This document shows, piece by piece, positions 1 to 7,901 of a stretch of 42,619 bases of DNA. The stretch is from JAITWN01 sp964388175. GTDB taxonomy: Bacteria; Pseudomonadota; Gammaproteobacteria; SZUA-140. How positions within the stretch are numbered: the stretch's first letter is position 1; each line of letters begins with the position of its first letter. Below the pieces are notes generated by a model. That model had not been told where the DNA came from and searched no databases. It saw nothing but the letters and a program-made list of their open reading frames with translations. Location: positions 1-42,619 of the forward strand of contig CAYLYS010000014.1 in assembly GCA_964388175.1 (NCBI GenBank), given 5' to 3'. The position numbers and the translations under genes were made by a program.

Positions 1-2
1 TC

Positions 3-434
<432 letters not shown>

Positions 435-444
435 ACACTCGGTA

Positions 445-483
445 GGGCGAGACTCTCCTGAAAGGCTCGGGAGGGTCTCGCCC
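445..483. terminator. Hairpin between the convergent dapD and hydrolase genes
   Basis: The arms 445-458 and 470-483 pair over 14 bp with one G-T wobble around a loop of 11 bases. There is no T-run on either side, so this may be a weak or bidirectional terminator for two genes that end facing each other. Confidence 0.6.
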
Positions 484-488
484 CATGC

Positions 489-2006
489 TCAGCCCGGCAG
501 CGGCTCGCCGGGCTTGATGTTCTTGAAACTCTTCTGCTGCACTCCCCGATCGAGTTCGAACACGCCGCGGCGAACGATGCGGCGCAGCGTGATATCGACC
601 AGCGTGGTCTGATTGGGCAGCAGCACGCGCTGCAGCAACTCGGCCGAAGCGCGGATCTCGCACGGCAGATAATGCACGAAGCCCTCGGTCGGCCGCGGCT
701 GGATACGCAGCCCCAAGGCCCCCGCCCCCGGACTCGCGGGACGCAGCACCTTGCCCTCGTGCATCACTTCCGCACAACCCGACATGACGTCCCAGTTGAA
801 GTAATAGGTGACGGTGCCGCGGTCACGCTTGTTGCCCTGACGATCGACGGCGAAGCCTTTCGGCAGATGATTCGGATCGCTGTCGGGGCCGGCGGTAAGG
901 ATCAGATCGTAGTCGTCGACGGCGTGGCCGGCCTCGTCGTGGACGCGGAAGATCACCATGGAATAGCGGTCGTGCACGAAGAAATTGTCGGGCAACAGCA
1001 GACGTGGCTCGACCTCCTTGCGCTCGGCTTCCTGCACCTGCGCCGTCGCCTCGTCGAAGCGACGGCACAGCGCGCGGTATTCCTGCGGGCTGGACACCGC
1101 CAGGCATTCCAGAATCGAGCCCACCGTTTCGGCATCCTTGCTCACGCCGGCGCGCGCGCTGACGCTGCGCATGATGCCTTTGTCCTTGCCGGAATGCGAT
1201 TTGCCGGCGACGATGCGAAACGCCGTCTGCGGCGCATGGACCGCCGCACCGCTCTCCTCCGGTTCCAGCGCGGCGGCGACGAGCTCGCCGCCGCGCGTAC
1301 TGCGCACCGCCGCCTGGCGCAGGCGGATGCGCGTGGCGTTGAGATTGGCCGCCGCCGCCCTCACCACGCCATCCGACCCGGTCTCGCCGGTATAGGTATT
1401 CAGATTGTCGTAGAACTTGCGATCGATGGTCTGTCCGGTAAGCACGAAGGGATAGATGCCGCGCGCGCCAATCGCCGACTCCTCGCTGTCGATCCAGGTT
1501 TCATTGAGCGCCCACGCTTCACGGCTGCCGAGCTCGAGCCAATCGAGCACCCCCTGCCCCGGCTCCACCCCCTCGAACCAGGACTTCAGCCGGCTCACGC
1601 GCGCCTTGCCGAGCTGCGCCAGCGCGGAGCCGAAATTGGCCGGCGCGAGCATGATCAGATGACTCATCGGGCACGCGGCCGCGCGGCCCTGCGCCTGATA
1701 GTAACGTCGCCACCAGTCGCGGATCACCGGCCCGCCGGTGGAATGGGTGATGCAGGAAAAGCGTCCATGCTGCTCCACGGCGTCGCCCAGCTCACGCTCG
1801 ACGGCATCCTGGAAAGCACGGGAAATATCCGGCAGACGCACTTCGTCGTGGAAACTGACGTAGCGCCCGAGAAAGATCTGCCGCACCGTGAGCGCAATGC
1901 CGGCGGCCTTGCTCTCCGCCGCCAGACGCTCGGGCAGTCCGCCGTAGGTATCGGTATGGGTCACGCTCCAGCCATGGACGAAAACGAGAAGACGCGGATT
2001 GCTCAC
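489..2006 (-). CDS. Alpha/beta-hydrolase (lipase/phospholipase-like) with an unassigned C-terminal half
   Basis: The 505-residue protein has an alpha/beta-hydrolase N-terminal half: an oxyanion-type HGWS at residues 11-14 and a nucleophile elbow THSTGG with Ser89, close to the lipase GHSxGG pattern. The family hydrolyses esters or acyl groups; the substrate here is unknown. No signal peptide is visible, so it is probably cytoplasmic or leaves by a non-Sec route. Residues from about 290 onward match no domain I recognise and look beta-rich. The start is GTG at 2006, preceded by AAAGGG eight bases upstream. A 15-bp tandem duplication lies just upstream. It is read in the same direction as the YihY gene, 67 bp downstream of it. 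A secreted effector lipase is an alternative role, but no effector context is visible. Confidence 0.8.
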   Translation of the reverse strand: MSNPRLLVFVHGWSVTHTDTYGGLPERLAAESKAAGIALTVRQIFLGRYVSFHDEVRLPDISRAFQDAVERELGDAVEQHGRFSCITHSTGGPVIRDWWRRYYQAQGRAAACPMSHLIMLAPANFGSALAQLGKARVSRLKSWFEGVEPGQGVLDWLELGSREAWALNETWIDSEESAIGARGIYPFVLTGQTIDRKFYDNLNTYTGETGSDGVVRAAAANLNATRIRLRQAAVRSTRGGELVAAALEPEESGAAVHAPQTAFRIVAGKSHSGKDKGIMRSVSARAGVSKDAETVGSILECLAVSSPQEYRALCRRFDEATAQVQEAERKEVEPRLLLPDNFFVHDRYSMVIFRVHDEAGHAVDDYDLILTAGPDSDPNHLPKGFAVDRQGNKRDRGTVTYYFNWDVMSGCAEVMHEGKVLRPASPGAGALGLRIQPRPTEGFVHYLPCEIRASAELLQRVLLPNQTTLVDITLRRIVRRGVFELDRGVQQKSFKNIKPGEPLPG

Positions 2007-2028
2007 GGTATCAGCCCTTTGTTTGCGA

Positions 2029-2055
2029 TTTCTTATTAAACCGTTTCTTATTAAA
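2029..2055. repeat. 15-bp direct repeat (two copies)
   Basis: TTTCTTATTAAA occurs at 2029-2040 and again at 2044-2055, giving a 15-bp period. It is an AT-rich patch in the 67-bp gap between the hydrolase and YihY genes, and may contribute to the hydrolase promoter. Confidence 0.8.
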
Positions 2056-2073
2056 GCGGGAATCCCGGCGTAT

Positions 2074-3021
2074 CTATGGCTGCTCTTCGACCAACTCCTG
2101 ATGCACCCGGATCGCGGTGTTGCGCGGGGCGATCGTCTTGCCCCGCGCTTCGACGTGGGCGCGGGTAACGGCGGCGCCGAACAGCAGGATGAGCGAGGAG
2201 TAGTTCACCCACAGCAGGAGCAGCACCAGCGAGCCGGCGGCGCCGTAGGTGGATGCGGTCGCGGTGTGGGCAAGATAGATGGCGATCAGCGAGCGCCCGA
2301 CGGTGAACAGCAAGGCGGTGATGAAAGCGCCCGGAATCACGTCGCGCCAGGACAGGACGACGTCGGGCAGGATGCGGAAGATGGCGGCGAACAGCAAGGT
2401 GACGACCAGCAGCGAAGTGCCGACCTCCAGCCCCATCATGACCGCCGGCGGCACCGGCAGCCACTGCGCGGCGAACGTCATGATGGCCTGCATGGCCACG
2501 CTGAGCAGCAGGGAAACCAGCAGCACGAAGCCGATCGCCAGCACGATGGTCAGCGACAGCATGCGCGCCTTGATCAGGATCCAGATGCTGCTCCTCGTCG
2601 GCCGCGGCGCGACTTCCCAGATCGCGTTGAGGGAACGCTGCATCTGAGCGAAGACGGTGGTCGCGCCGACGGCGATCGCCGCCACGCCGATCAGGGTGGG
2701 CCAGATCCCGCTCTGCTCGATCTGCGAGTTGATTACCGCGGTTTCGATGACGCCCGCTGCTTCCGCGCCGATCACATCCTGCAGCCGCTCCATCAGTTCG
2801 CCCTGCGCGGCCCGTTCGCCGAGCACGAAGCCGACGATGGCCACCGCCACGATCATGATCGGCGCAATCGAGAACAGCGTGAAAAACGCCAGCGCCGCCG
2901 CATAGACGAAAGCGTTGCTCTGCAGCCAGTAGCCGGTCGCGCCGATCAGGATATCCAGCCAGCGGCGCACGGGTGACGGCAGCGCGGACTGGAGTCGCTC
3001 AAGAATGAGGGAGGGTGACAT
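2074..3021 (-). CDS. YihY/BrkB-family inner-membrane protein
   Basis: This 315-residue polytopic membrane protein belongs to the YihY (former 'ribonuclease BN') family. Visible marks are the N-terminal segment AAALAFFTLFSIAPIMI, the later ATASTYGAAGSLVLLLLWV and YSSLILLFGAAVTRA, and about six hydrophobic spans. The family's biochemical role is unsettled; it has been linked to membrane transport or cell-surface functions, and the old RNase BN assignment was an error. The start ATG is at 3021. The protein ends in a short charged tail (HQELVEEQP). It is the first of two same-strand genes ahead of the hydrolase. Family assignment is firm, function is not. Confidence 0.93.
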   Translation of the reverse strand: MSPSLILERLQSALPSPVRRWLDILIGATGYWLQSNAFVYAAALAFFTLFSIAPIMIVAVAIVGFVLGERAAQGELMERLQDVIGAEAAGVIETAVINSQIEQSGIWPTLIGVAAIAVGATTVFAQMQRSLNAIWEVAPRPTRSSIWILIKARMLSLTIVLAIGFVLLVSLLLSVAMQAIMTFAAQWLPVPPAVMMGLEVGTSLLVVTLLFAAIFRILPDVVLSWRDVIPGAFITALLFTVGRSLIAIYLAHTATASTYGAAGSLVLLLLWVNYSSLILLFGAAVTRAHVEARGKTIAPRNTAIRVHQELVEEQP

Positions 3022-3142
3022 GCCGGGAAGGATAGCAGTCAGCCGGAATCAGTTCCACGAACCCCGTCCAGAACCCGGCGACAGCCGCGCATGACGACAT
3101 GATGGGGACCGACCCAACAGGATTTCCTGAATGCTACGAGAA

Positions 3143-3173
3143 GGGCGCCGCCCGCATACTCCGGACGGCGCCC
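3143..3173 (-). terminator. Hairpin downstream of the DoxX gene
   Basis: Arms GGGCGCCG (3143-3150) and CGGCGCCC (3166-3173) pair perfectly around a 15-base loop, 26 bp beyond the DoxX stop. On the minus strand the flank is TTCTC rather than a clean T-run, so termination is plausible but not proven. Confidence 0.55.
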
Positions 3174-3198
3174 TCTTCATTGCGGAGAAACGCCCGCG

Positions 3199-3600
3199 CT
3201 ATTTCCGCCGCAGGCCGTCCACGCTCCAGCACCCGCCACCCGCGGCGGCGAGATAGAGGAACACGAAGCAGTAGAGCACTGCCAGTTCGCCATGGTTGAG
3301 CAGCGGCCAGAAGCCCTGCGGCGCATGCGCCATGAAATAAGCGACCGCCATCATGCCGGACAGTATGAAAGCCACCGGGCGCGTGAACAGGCCGATCAGC
3401 ACCAGCAGACCGCCGAACAGCTCCAGTACGCCGGCAAACCCCATCAGCGAAAATAATGGCGGTTCACCCATGCCGGACGCAGCTGGAAAACTGAACAGCT
3501 TCTGGGCGCCGTGCTGCATGAACAGAAAACCGGTGATGATGCGCAGCACACTCAGTAGGTACGGTGGAGCCTTGGAACAGATCGAGCTGATATCGGACAT
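3199..3600 (-). CDS. DoxX-family membrane protein
   Basis: A 133-residue protein with the DoxX signature: LRIITGFLFMQHGAQKLF near the N-terminus, then GGLLVLIGLFTRPVAFILSGMMAVAYF and a final helix with PLLNHGELAVLYCFVFLYLA. Four transmembrane helices are expected, in the cytoplasmic membrane. Members of this family have been linked to redox or thiol stress, but the reaction is not established. The frame is open back to an ATG at 3666. I place the start at 3600 because AAGGAG sits six bases upstream of that ATG, while the 22 upstream codons have no homology-like feature. Upstream lies a perfect 10-bp palindrome at 3681-3705. Confidence 0.9.
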   Translation of the reverse strand: MSDISSICSKAPPYLLSVLRIITGFLFMQHGAQKLFSFPAASGMGEPPLFSLMGFAGVLELFGGLLVLIGLFTRPVAFILSGMMAVAYFMAHAPQGFWPLLNHGELAVLYCFVFLYLAAAGGGCWSVDGLRRK

Positions 3601-3680
3601 CAGATTCTCCTTGTACGCTTGCACGAGTTCCTTCAAATATTCGGTAATCCGCCCGAATAACCCCATCCAGCGACGATAAT

Positions 3681-3705
3681 GGCCTGCACCTGATTGGTGC
3701 AGGCC
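3681..3705. promoter_or_regulatory. Perfect 10-bp inverted repeat in a divergent promoter region
   Basis: GGCCTGCACC (3681-3690) and GGTGCAGGCC (3696-3705) are exact inverted copies with a 5-base spacer. They lie between the divergently read DoxX gene and the LpxH-like gene. The position fits an operator for either gene; a transcribed hairpin is the alternative. No T-run follows, which argues against a simple terminator. Confidence 0.55.
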
Positions 3706-3857
3706 TGCCCAGTGTACTGCAAATGGTACGGATTCCGATACGGCAGCTCTGTCAGCGCTCTGTCACTATTTTTACGCCAAACGGTCATACGCGCATGCGA
3801 TACATAGGCCGGACAAAAGTGTCACACCCCATCGGTCCCAACGCAGGGGGTATACAG

Positions 3858-4655
3858 ATGAGCAAACTGACGTTCCGTTCCATGTTCGTGTCCGATGTGC
3901 ATCTGGGCTCCAGGGATGCGCATGCGGAATACCTCCTCGATCTGCTCCACCACAGCGAAGCGCAGAACATCTATCTGGTCGGGGATATTTTCGATCTATG
4001 GAAACTGCGTTCCGGCTGGCACTGGACGCAGACCAGCAACCGGGTCGTACAAACCATACTGTCGCGCGCGCTCGCCGGCACTCGCGTCGTCTATATTCCC
4101 GGCAATCACGACGAACTGGCGCGGGACTACATCGGCAGACGCTTCAGCGGCATCGATATCGTCAGGGAGGCCGTGCACACCACCGCCGACGGCCGGCAGT
4201 TGCTCATCACCCACGGCGACGAGCTCGACATGCTGGTCGCCGTCAATGACTGGCTGCGTCAGATCGGCGACCTCAACTACGGCGCCCTGCTCGCTCTGAA
4301 CCGCGCCTACAACCGCATCCGGCGCGCACTCGGCCTGCCTTACTGGTCACTGTGCAGCCACATCAAGAGCCGCTTCGGCAACGCCATGGCCTATGTGCGG
4401 CGCTTCGAGGAAGCCGCTGTTGCGCGGGCGCGCCAACTCGGCGTCGACGGCGTGATCTGCGGCCACATCCATGTGCCGCGGATCGAGTGGATCGACGATT
4501 TGCTCTACGCCAATTCCGGAGACTGGGTGGAAAACTGCACTGCCCTGGTGGAGGAAAACAGCGGACACATCGGTCTGCTGCACTGGGCGCGCGACAGCAT
4601 GTATCTGATCCCGCAGGATGAAGCGGCGCCCGTACCGGCGCGCTCGCCCTCCTGA
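3858..4655 (+). CDS. Calcineurin-like metallophosphatase, UDP-2,3-diacylglucosamine diphosphatase (LpxH)-like
   Basis: The 265-residue protein carries the full set of dinuclear metallophosphoesterase motifs: FVSDVHLG (Asp13, His15), YLVGDIFDLW (Asp43), IPGNHDE (about 82-86), ITHGDE and ICGHIHVPR. This group (COG2908) includes LpxH, which cleaves UDP-2,3-diacylglucosamine to lipid X in lipid A synthesis at the inner membrane. It differs in length and middle region from E. coli LpxH, so lipid A work is likely but not proven. The start at 3858 follows AGGGGG with eight bases of spacing; an upstream in-frame ATG at 3723 would add 45 residues with no family likeness. It is divergent from DoxX and convergent with the DUF5666 gene. 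Confidence 0.85.
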   Translation: MSKLTFRSMFVSDVHLGSRDAHAEYLLDLLHHSEAQNIYLVGDIFDLWKLRSGWHWTQTSNRVVQTILSRALAGTRVVYIPGNHDELARDYIGRRFSGIDIVREAVHTTADGRQLLITHGDELDMLVAVNDWLRQIGDLNYGALLALNRAYNRIRRALGLPYWSLCSHIKSRFGNAMAYVRRFEEAAVARARQLGVDGVICGHIHVPRIEWIDDLLYANSGDWVENCTALVEENSGHIGLLHWARDSMYLIPQDEAAPVPARSPS

Positions 4656-4670
4656 GAGCGGAAGCGGAGG

Positions 4671-4695
4671 CGCCGGCCGGCGCGACAGGCCGGCG
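4671..4695. terminator. Hairpin between convergent LpxH-like and DUF5666 genes
   Basis: CGCCGGCC (4671-4678) pairs perfectly with GGCCGGCG (4688-4695) around a 9-base loop, in the 68-bp gap between two gene ends. No T-run is present. A bidirectional terminator is likely from position. Confidence 0.5.
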
Positions 4696-4723
4696 GCGCG
4701 ATCGATGCGATCCACGCGTTCCT

Positions 4724-5815
4724 TCAGCCGACGCGGAGCAGGCGCTCCACTGTATCGATCGCTTCGAGCCGTGCCCCCACTGATGAATCGGCACTGCGCG
4801 GTTCGATCTCCTCGGCCACCAGTTCACCGTCCGCATTCCACTCGCCCTCGACCTCGACCAGCAGACCGGGCCGCAGGTCGCGCTCGCGCAGACCGCCGTC
4901 GAATTCCGTGCGATTGGTGATGCGGACAGTGACGCCGTAGACCACGAAGGTGCGGGCGGCAGCGTCGACGCTGCTGATCAGCCCCTCGATCTCGACATCG
5001 TCACCGGCACGGGCGCCGAAGCGGTTGTCATCGTCCTCTTCCTCGATCTCCTCCGCGCGCAGCACGCCGTCCCGGAAGCGCCCTTCCACCTCGACGAAGA
5101 CGCCTTCGTCGCCAGCCCGCAGGGTGCTACGATCGCCGCGCATTTCGATCTCGGCGCCACTGTAATCGACCGCCATGTCACCGATGAAGAAGCGTCGCGC
5201 GACGGTATCCAGCGCGCGGATGACGCCCTTGACCTCGACTTCCCCGCCTTCGGTGAAGGTGCCAAGCGATTGCACCAGGCTGGCGAGCACGGTGCCATCC
5301 TGCTGGCGCCAGCCGCTGATGCGCAGGAGCTGGTTCACCGCGAGCGCATCGCGTGCCACGCCGCGGAACACGGTCTGGGCATCGAAGCGCGCGGTCTGGC
5401 CGAGCACGCGGATTTCCCCCGCGCCCGTCGCCGCATCGAAATTCACGATCTGCTGCACCGGCCCGCGGATATCGTCCGCGTACGACACGCGCTCGGCCAC
5501 GCCCCGGCCATCGCCGCTCCAGCTGCCCTCGACGCGCACCAGCATGCCCTCGCTCAGCTGCGCCTGCGTGGCCGATTGGCCATTGACCACGATCTCGGCA
5601 TTGTCCGTGTTGAAACGGGTACCGTTGACGATGACGCTGCCGAAGCCGGTGATGCGCCCGAAGCTGATGCCGGTGCCGCCGATACCGCCGCCGTCGGCAA
5701 GCGTGGCGCCATTGCTGCTGTTGCCGCCGGTGAACGATAGAAACAACAGTAACAGTACAGGCAGCAGAACCCGCGAGCGACCGCGATGCGGCGTTGAAAA
5801 CTGAAAGCTGATCAT
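4724..5815 (-). CDS. Exported DUF5666-domain protein
   Basis: The 363-residue protein starts with a basic stretch and a hydrophobic segment (VLLPVLLLLFLSFTGG), a likely Sec signal. It continues with GGGIGGTGISFGRITGFGSVIVNG, the hallmark opening of DUF5666 proteins. Four to five related beta-rich units follow, each about 75-80 residues, with VEVEG or VEGxW turns (for example LVRVEGSWSGDG and LLVEVEGEWNADG), resembling small barrels. Many relatives are lipoproteins; here no lipobox Cys is seen, so it is probably periplasmic. The start codon overlaps the stop of the DUF6502 gene by 4 bp (ATGA at 5812-5815), which indicates translational coupling. Function is unknown. Confidence 0.88.
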   Translation of the reverse strand: MISFQFSTPHRGRSRVLLPVLLLLFLSFTGGNSSNGATLADGGGIGGTGISFGRITGFGSVIVNGTRFNTDNAEIVVNGQSATQAQLSEGMLVRVEGSWSGDGRGVAERVSYADDIRGPVQQIVNFDAATGAGEIRVLGQTARFDAQTVFRGVARDALAVNQLLRISGWRQQDGTVLASLVQSLGTFTEGGEVEVKGVIRALDTVARRFFIGDMAVDYSGAEIEMRGDRSTLRAGDEGVFVEVEGRFRDGVLRAEEIEEEDDDNRFGARAGDDVEIEGLISSVDAAARTFVVYGVTVRITNRTEFDGGLRERDLRPGLLVEVEGEWNADGELVAEEIEPRSADSSVGARLEAIDTVERLLRVG

Positions 5816-6651
5816 TCGGATGTTCTCCTGTACTCGATTTTGTCGTTGAATTCTTCGAAATAGAAAATCCCCACCCCGGTGCGCACCCGGTCCGCCGTAT
5901 CGGCGGATGTCGCATCGCGGTCGACGGCCGCGAGCAGCCGGTCGAATTCCTCGAGCAGACGCTGTGACTGCGCCGCCGCGCGCGCGCGCCAGGCGTCGAG
6001 CGCCGCGCGCGGGATACCGTCGTAGCTCACGGTGCGCTGAAACAGCGGATAAGCGCCCGCGCCCGACAGGTTGTGGTCCATGGTGCGCAGCAGATCGGCG
6101 GCGGTACTGCCGAAAATATGCAGCTGTTGCGCATCGTCGCCCGCAGGCAGATAAGCGCGCTGCAGCAGGCGCACCCGCCCGTCGGCGGTTTCCGCGATCA
6201 CTCCGACCCGCGCCAGTTCGTCGAGCACCGCACGCACCGGCATATCGCCGCTGTAGCGCTTCACCAGCGCCGGAAAATCGCCCGCGCCGCCGTCGACGGC
6301 CAGATCGGCCGGTTCCCCGGCCACGGTGTGGAATGCCTGGTCGCGCGCCCAGCCGGTCACCACCCGTGCGGCGCGGTTATAGGCACGCTGGGTTTCCGCG
6401 CCCGCGTCCGACCCGGACTCCATCAGACGCTTGACCTCCTTGCGCGTCAGCCCGGTGACCACCGCCGCGCGTGAAACCGTCGGCTTGCGGCCCTCGATGG
6501 CGAAATCCGCGCAGGCCGTTTCCACATAGGCGCGCCTGGCGAGCTCGGCGAAGGCGGCGTAGGACATGCCGTTGCGCAACAGCAGCCGCACCAGCGGACG
6601 CAGGATCCGGAGCACGGCCCGTGACAGGTATTTCTGGGAGGCTTCATTCAT
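5812..6651 (-). CDS. DUF6502-family protein, possible DNA-binding regulator
   Basis: This 279-residue protein begins MNEASQKYLSRAVLRILRPL, followed by VRLLLRNGMSYAAFAELARRAYVE and VSRAAVVTGLTRKEVKRL at about 30-75. The last parts read like a helix-turn-helix, which suggests a transcription regulator; that is inference. I recognise the family as DUF6502, often found beside DUF5666 genes. An open frame extends 78 codons upstream to 6885, but the upstream part is Cys/Arg-rich and unlike the family, so I use ATG at 6651. A perfect 7-bp inverted repeat at 6653-6672 abuts this start, a good position for autoregulation. It overlaps the DUF5666 gene by 4 bp, so the two form an operon. Confidence 0.82.
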   Translation of the reverse strand: MNEASQKYLSRAVLRILRPLVRLLLRNGMSYAAFAELARRAYVETACADFAIEGRKPTVSRAAVVTGLTRKEVKRLMESGSDAGAETQRAYNRAARVVTGWARDQAFHTVAGEPADLAVDGGAGDFPALVKRYSGDMPVRAVLDELARVGVIAETADGRVRLLQRAYLPAGDDAQQLHIFGSTAADLLRTMDHNLSGAGAYPLFQRTVSYDGIPRAALDAWRARAAAQSQRLLEEFDRLLAAVDRDATSADTADRVRTGVGIFYFEEFNDKIEYRRTSE

Positions 6652-6652
6652 G

Positions 6653-6672
6653 TTTGGGATTTTATTCCCAAA
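6653..6672 (-). promoter_or_regulatory. Palindrome at the DUF6502 start, putative operator
   Basis: TTTGGGA (6653-6659) and TCCCAAA (6666-6672) are exact inverted copies separated by the AT-only TTTTAT. A third half-like TGGGAAA follows at 6676-6682. The site touches the start codon of the DUF6502 gene at 6651, so a bound protein would block translation or transcription initiation. The binder is not known; DUF6502 itself is the natural candidate. Confidence 0.6.
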
Positions 6673-6820
6673 TAATGGGAAATGGCAAGCCCCCCTCAAC
6701 CTCTCCGCTTCAGGCGGACAAAACCCCGCACACGCCCGGCAGCGAAAACCGTCATGAAGGCGCCGGCACCGGCATGGACGCTGACAACAGCAAGGGCAGG
6801 AATCCGACACACGATGCGGG

Positions 6821-6852
6821 CCGATTGCCGACCACAATCGGCCTGCAATCGG
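6821..6852. promoter_or_regulatory. Cluster of CCGATTG/CAATCGG half-sites
   Basis: CCGATTG lies at 6821-6827 and CAATCGG at 6835-6841 and 6846-6852. The first two form an inverted repeat and the last two a direct repeat with 11-bp (one helical turn) spacing. They sit in the divergent 325-bp gap between the DUF6502 gene and the kinase-like gene. Helical phasing suggests a regulator site; a chance 11-bp duplication is the alternative. Confidence 0.4.
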
Positions 6853-6976
6853 TCTGGAACCGGCATCGACGATGCGATTCAGCATTCTTCCGATTTACGG
6901 ATCCGATCCCGTTTTGTTAGCTGTGCGGACCGCACTGCTTGAGTCGGCATACGCGACCGAAAGGAACGTTCCGTCA

Positions 6977-7696
6977 ATGAGCACCAAAACACCGAGCAGC
7001 GATGCTGCCGCATCGGGAAAGCGCGACGTCTCCACAGGAAACGAGGGGAACGGCGGGATCGACATACGCCGCTTCGCGATGCGCCGCGCGCTCGAACGCG
7101 AAAACGAACACAGCCTCATTGCCCGCATCCTGCACGACGACATCGGACAGACCCTGATGGCGATGAACCTCGGCCTCTACCGCTTGTCCCGCCACTGCGA
7201 GAACGATCCGCGCCTGCAGGACATGATCGCCGGTCTGCGCGTGCTGCTCGTCGATACCTCCCGCGCCGTGCGCAGACTGGCGGCGGAATTCCGCCCGGGC
7301 ATCACTCAGAGCGGGGAGCCGCACCTGCTGCTGTCGACATTCACCGAGCGCATGAGCGCCGAATACGGCATCGTTTGCCTCGTCTCCTCGGCCAGCCGCG
7401 CACGGCTGCCGGGCCGCACCTGCGCCATCATGCTGCACCGTTTGCTGCAAACCGCGCTCGATGCCGTTTCGCGGCAACGCGCCCTGACGGCGCTGCTGCT
7501 CGACATACAGGAAGCAGAACGCACGCTGGTCATACGCATCAGCAATGCCATGAACCATGACGGCGACGACATCGCACCGTCGCCGCAGATCGAGGAACTG
7601 CATGAATGGGTCTGCGTTCTGTCGGGCGAACTGTGGCTGCGAAAGGAACGGTCCGGCAGCGAACTGCTGCGCATCACACTGCCGCTGCCGGAATGA
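6977..7696 (+). CDS. Soluble histidine kinase-like protein (HisKA_3 type) with degenerate ATP-binding domain
   Basis: The 239-residue protein has no transmembrane segment and no sensor domain. Its phospho-acceptor helix ARILHDDIGQTLMAMNLGL places His53 in the H-box of the NarL-partner (HPK7/HisKA_3) family. Where the ATP-binding domain should be, the N-box reads LLQTALDAVSRQ, lacking the usual Glu and Asn of QEALTN. No D-x-G-x-G box and no GLG-RER motif can be found, although the final ELLRITLPLPE matches the usual last strand. I infer that autophosphorylation is lost or strongly reduced. The start at 6977 follows AAGGA about 11 bases upstream; an upstream frame to 6872 is less likely. The response regulator gene follows 205 bp downstream and is the likely partner. 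Confidence 0.75.
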   Translation: MSTKTPSSDAAASGKRDVSTGNEGNGGIDIRRFAMRRALERENEHSLIARILHDDIGQTLMAMNLGLYRLSRHCENDPRLQDMIAGLRVLLVDTSRAVRRLAAEFRPGITQSGEPHLLLSTFTERMSAEYGIVCLVSSASRARLPGRTCAIMLHRLLQTALDAVSRQRALTALLLDIQEAERTLVIRISNAMNHDGDDIAPSPQIEELHEWVCVLSGELWLRKERSGSELLRITLPLPE

Positions 7697-7703
7697 GTGC
7701 ACG

Positions 7704-7735
7704 GTAAAAAAATCTTGCAGTAAAAAAATCGGTGT
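7704..7735. repeat. 16-bp tandem repeat with A-runs
   Basis: GTAAAAAAATC occurs at 7704-7714 and 7720-7730, a 16-bp period, just after the kinase-like gene. It is an AT-rich patch ahead of the response regulator and may belong to its promoter region. No convincing -35/-10 pair was identified in the 205-bp gap. Confidence 0.7.
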
Positions 7736-7901
7736 TTTTCCCGTAAATATTAAGACATATGTGCTATTTCATTTTCCCGCATCCTTCACTATCGTGAAAC
7801 GCGACAATGAATCGGGTGCGACAGGGATGTCCGCCTGTTGTCGGATATGATGGCGCCTCTCGACCCGCTACCTCATCAACACCGGAAATGGACTGGACCG
7901 A

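Noticed and set aside
672..2039. Long open frame on the plus strand across the hydrolase gene
   Set aside because: It lies antisense to the hydrolase, has no recognisable motif, and its composition is the usual by-product of GC-rich codon bias.
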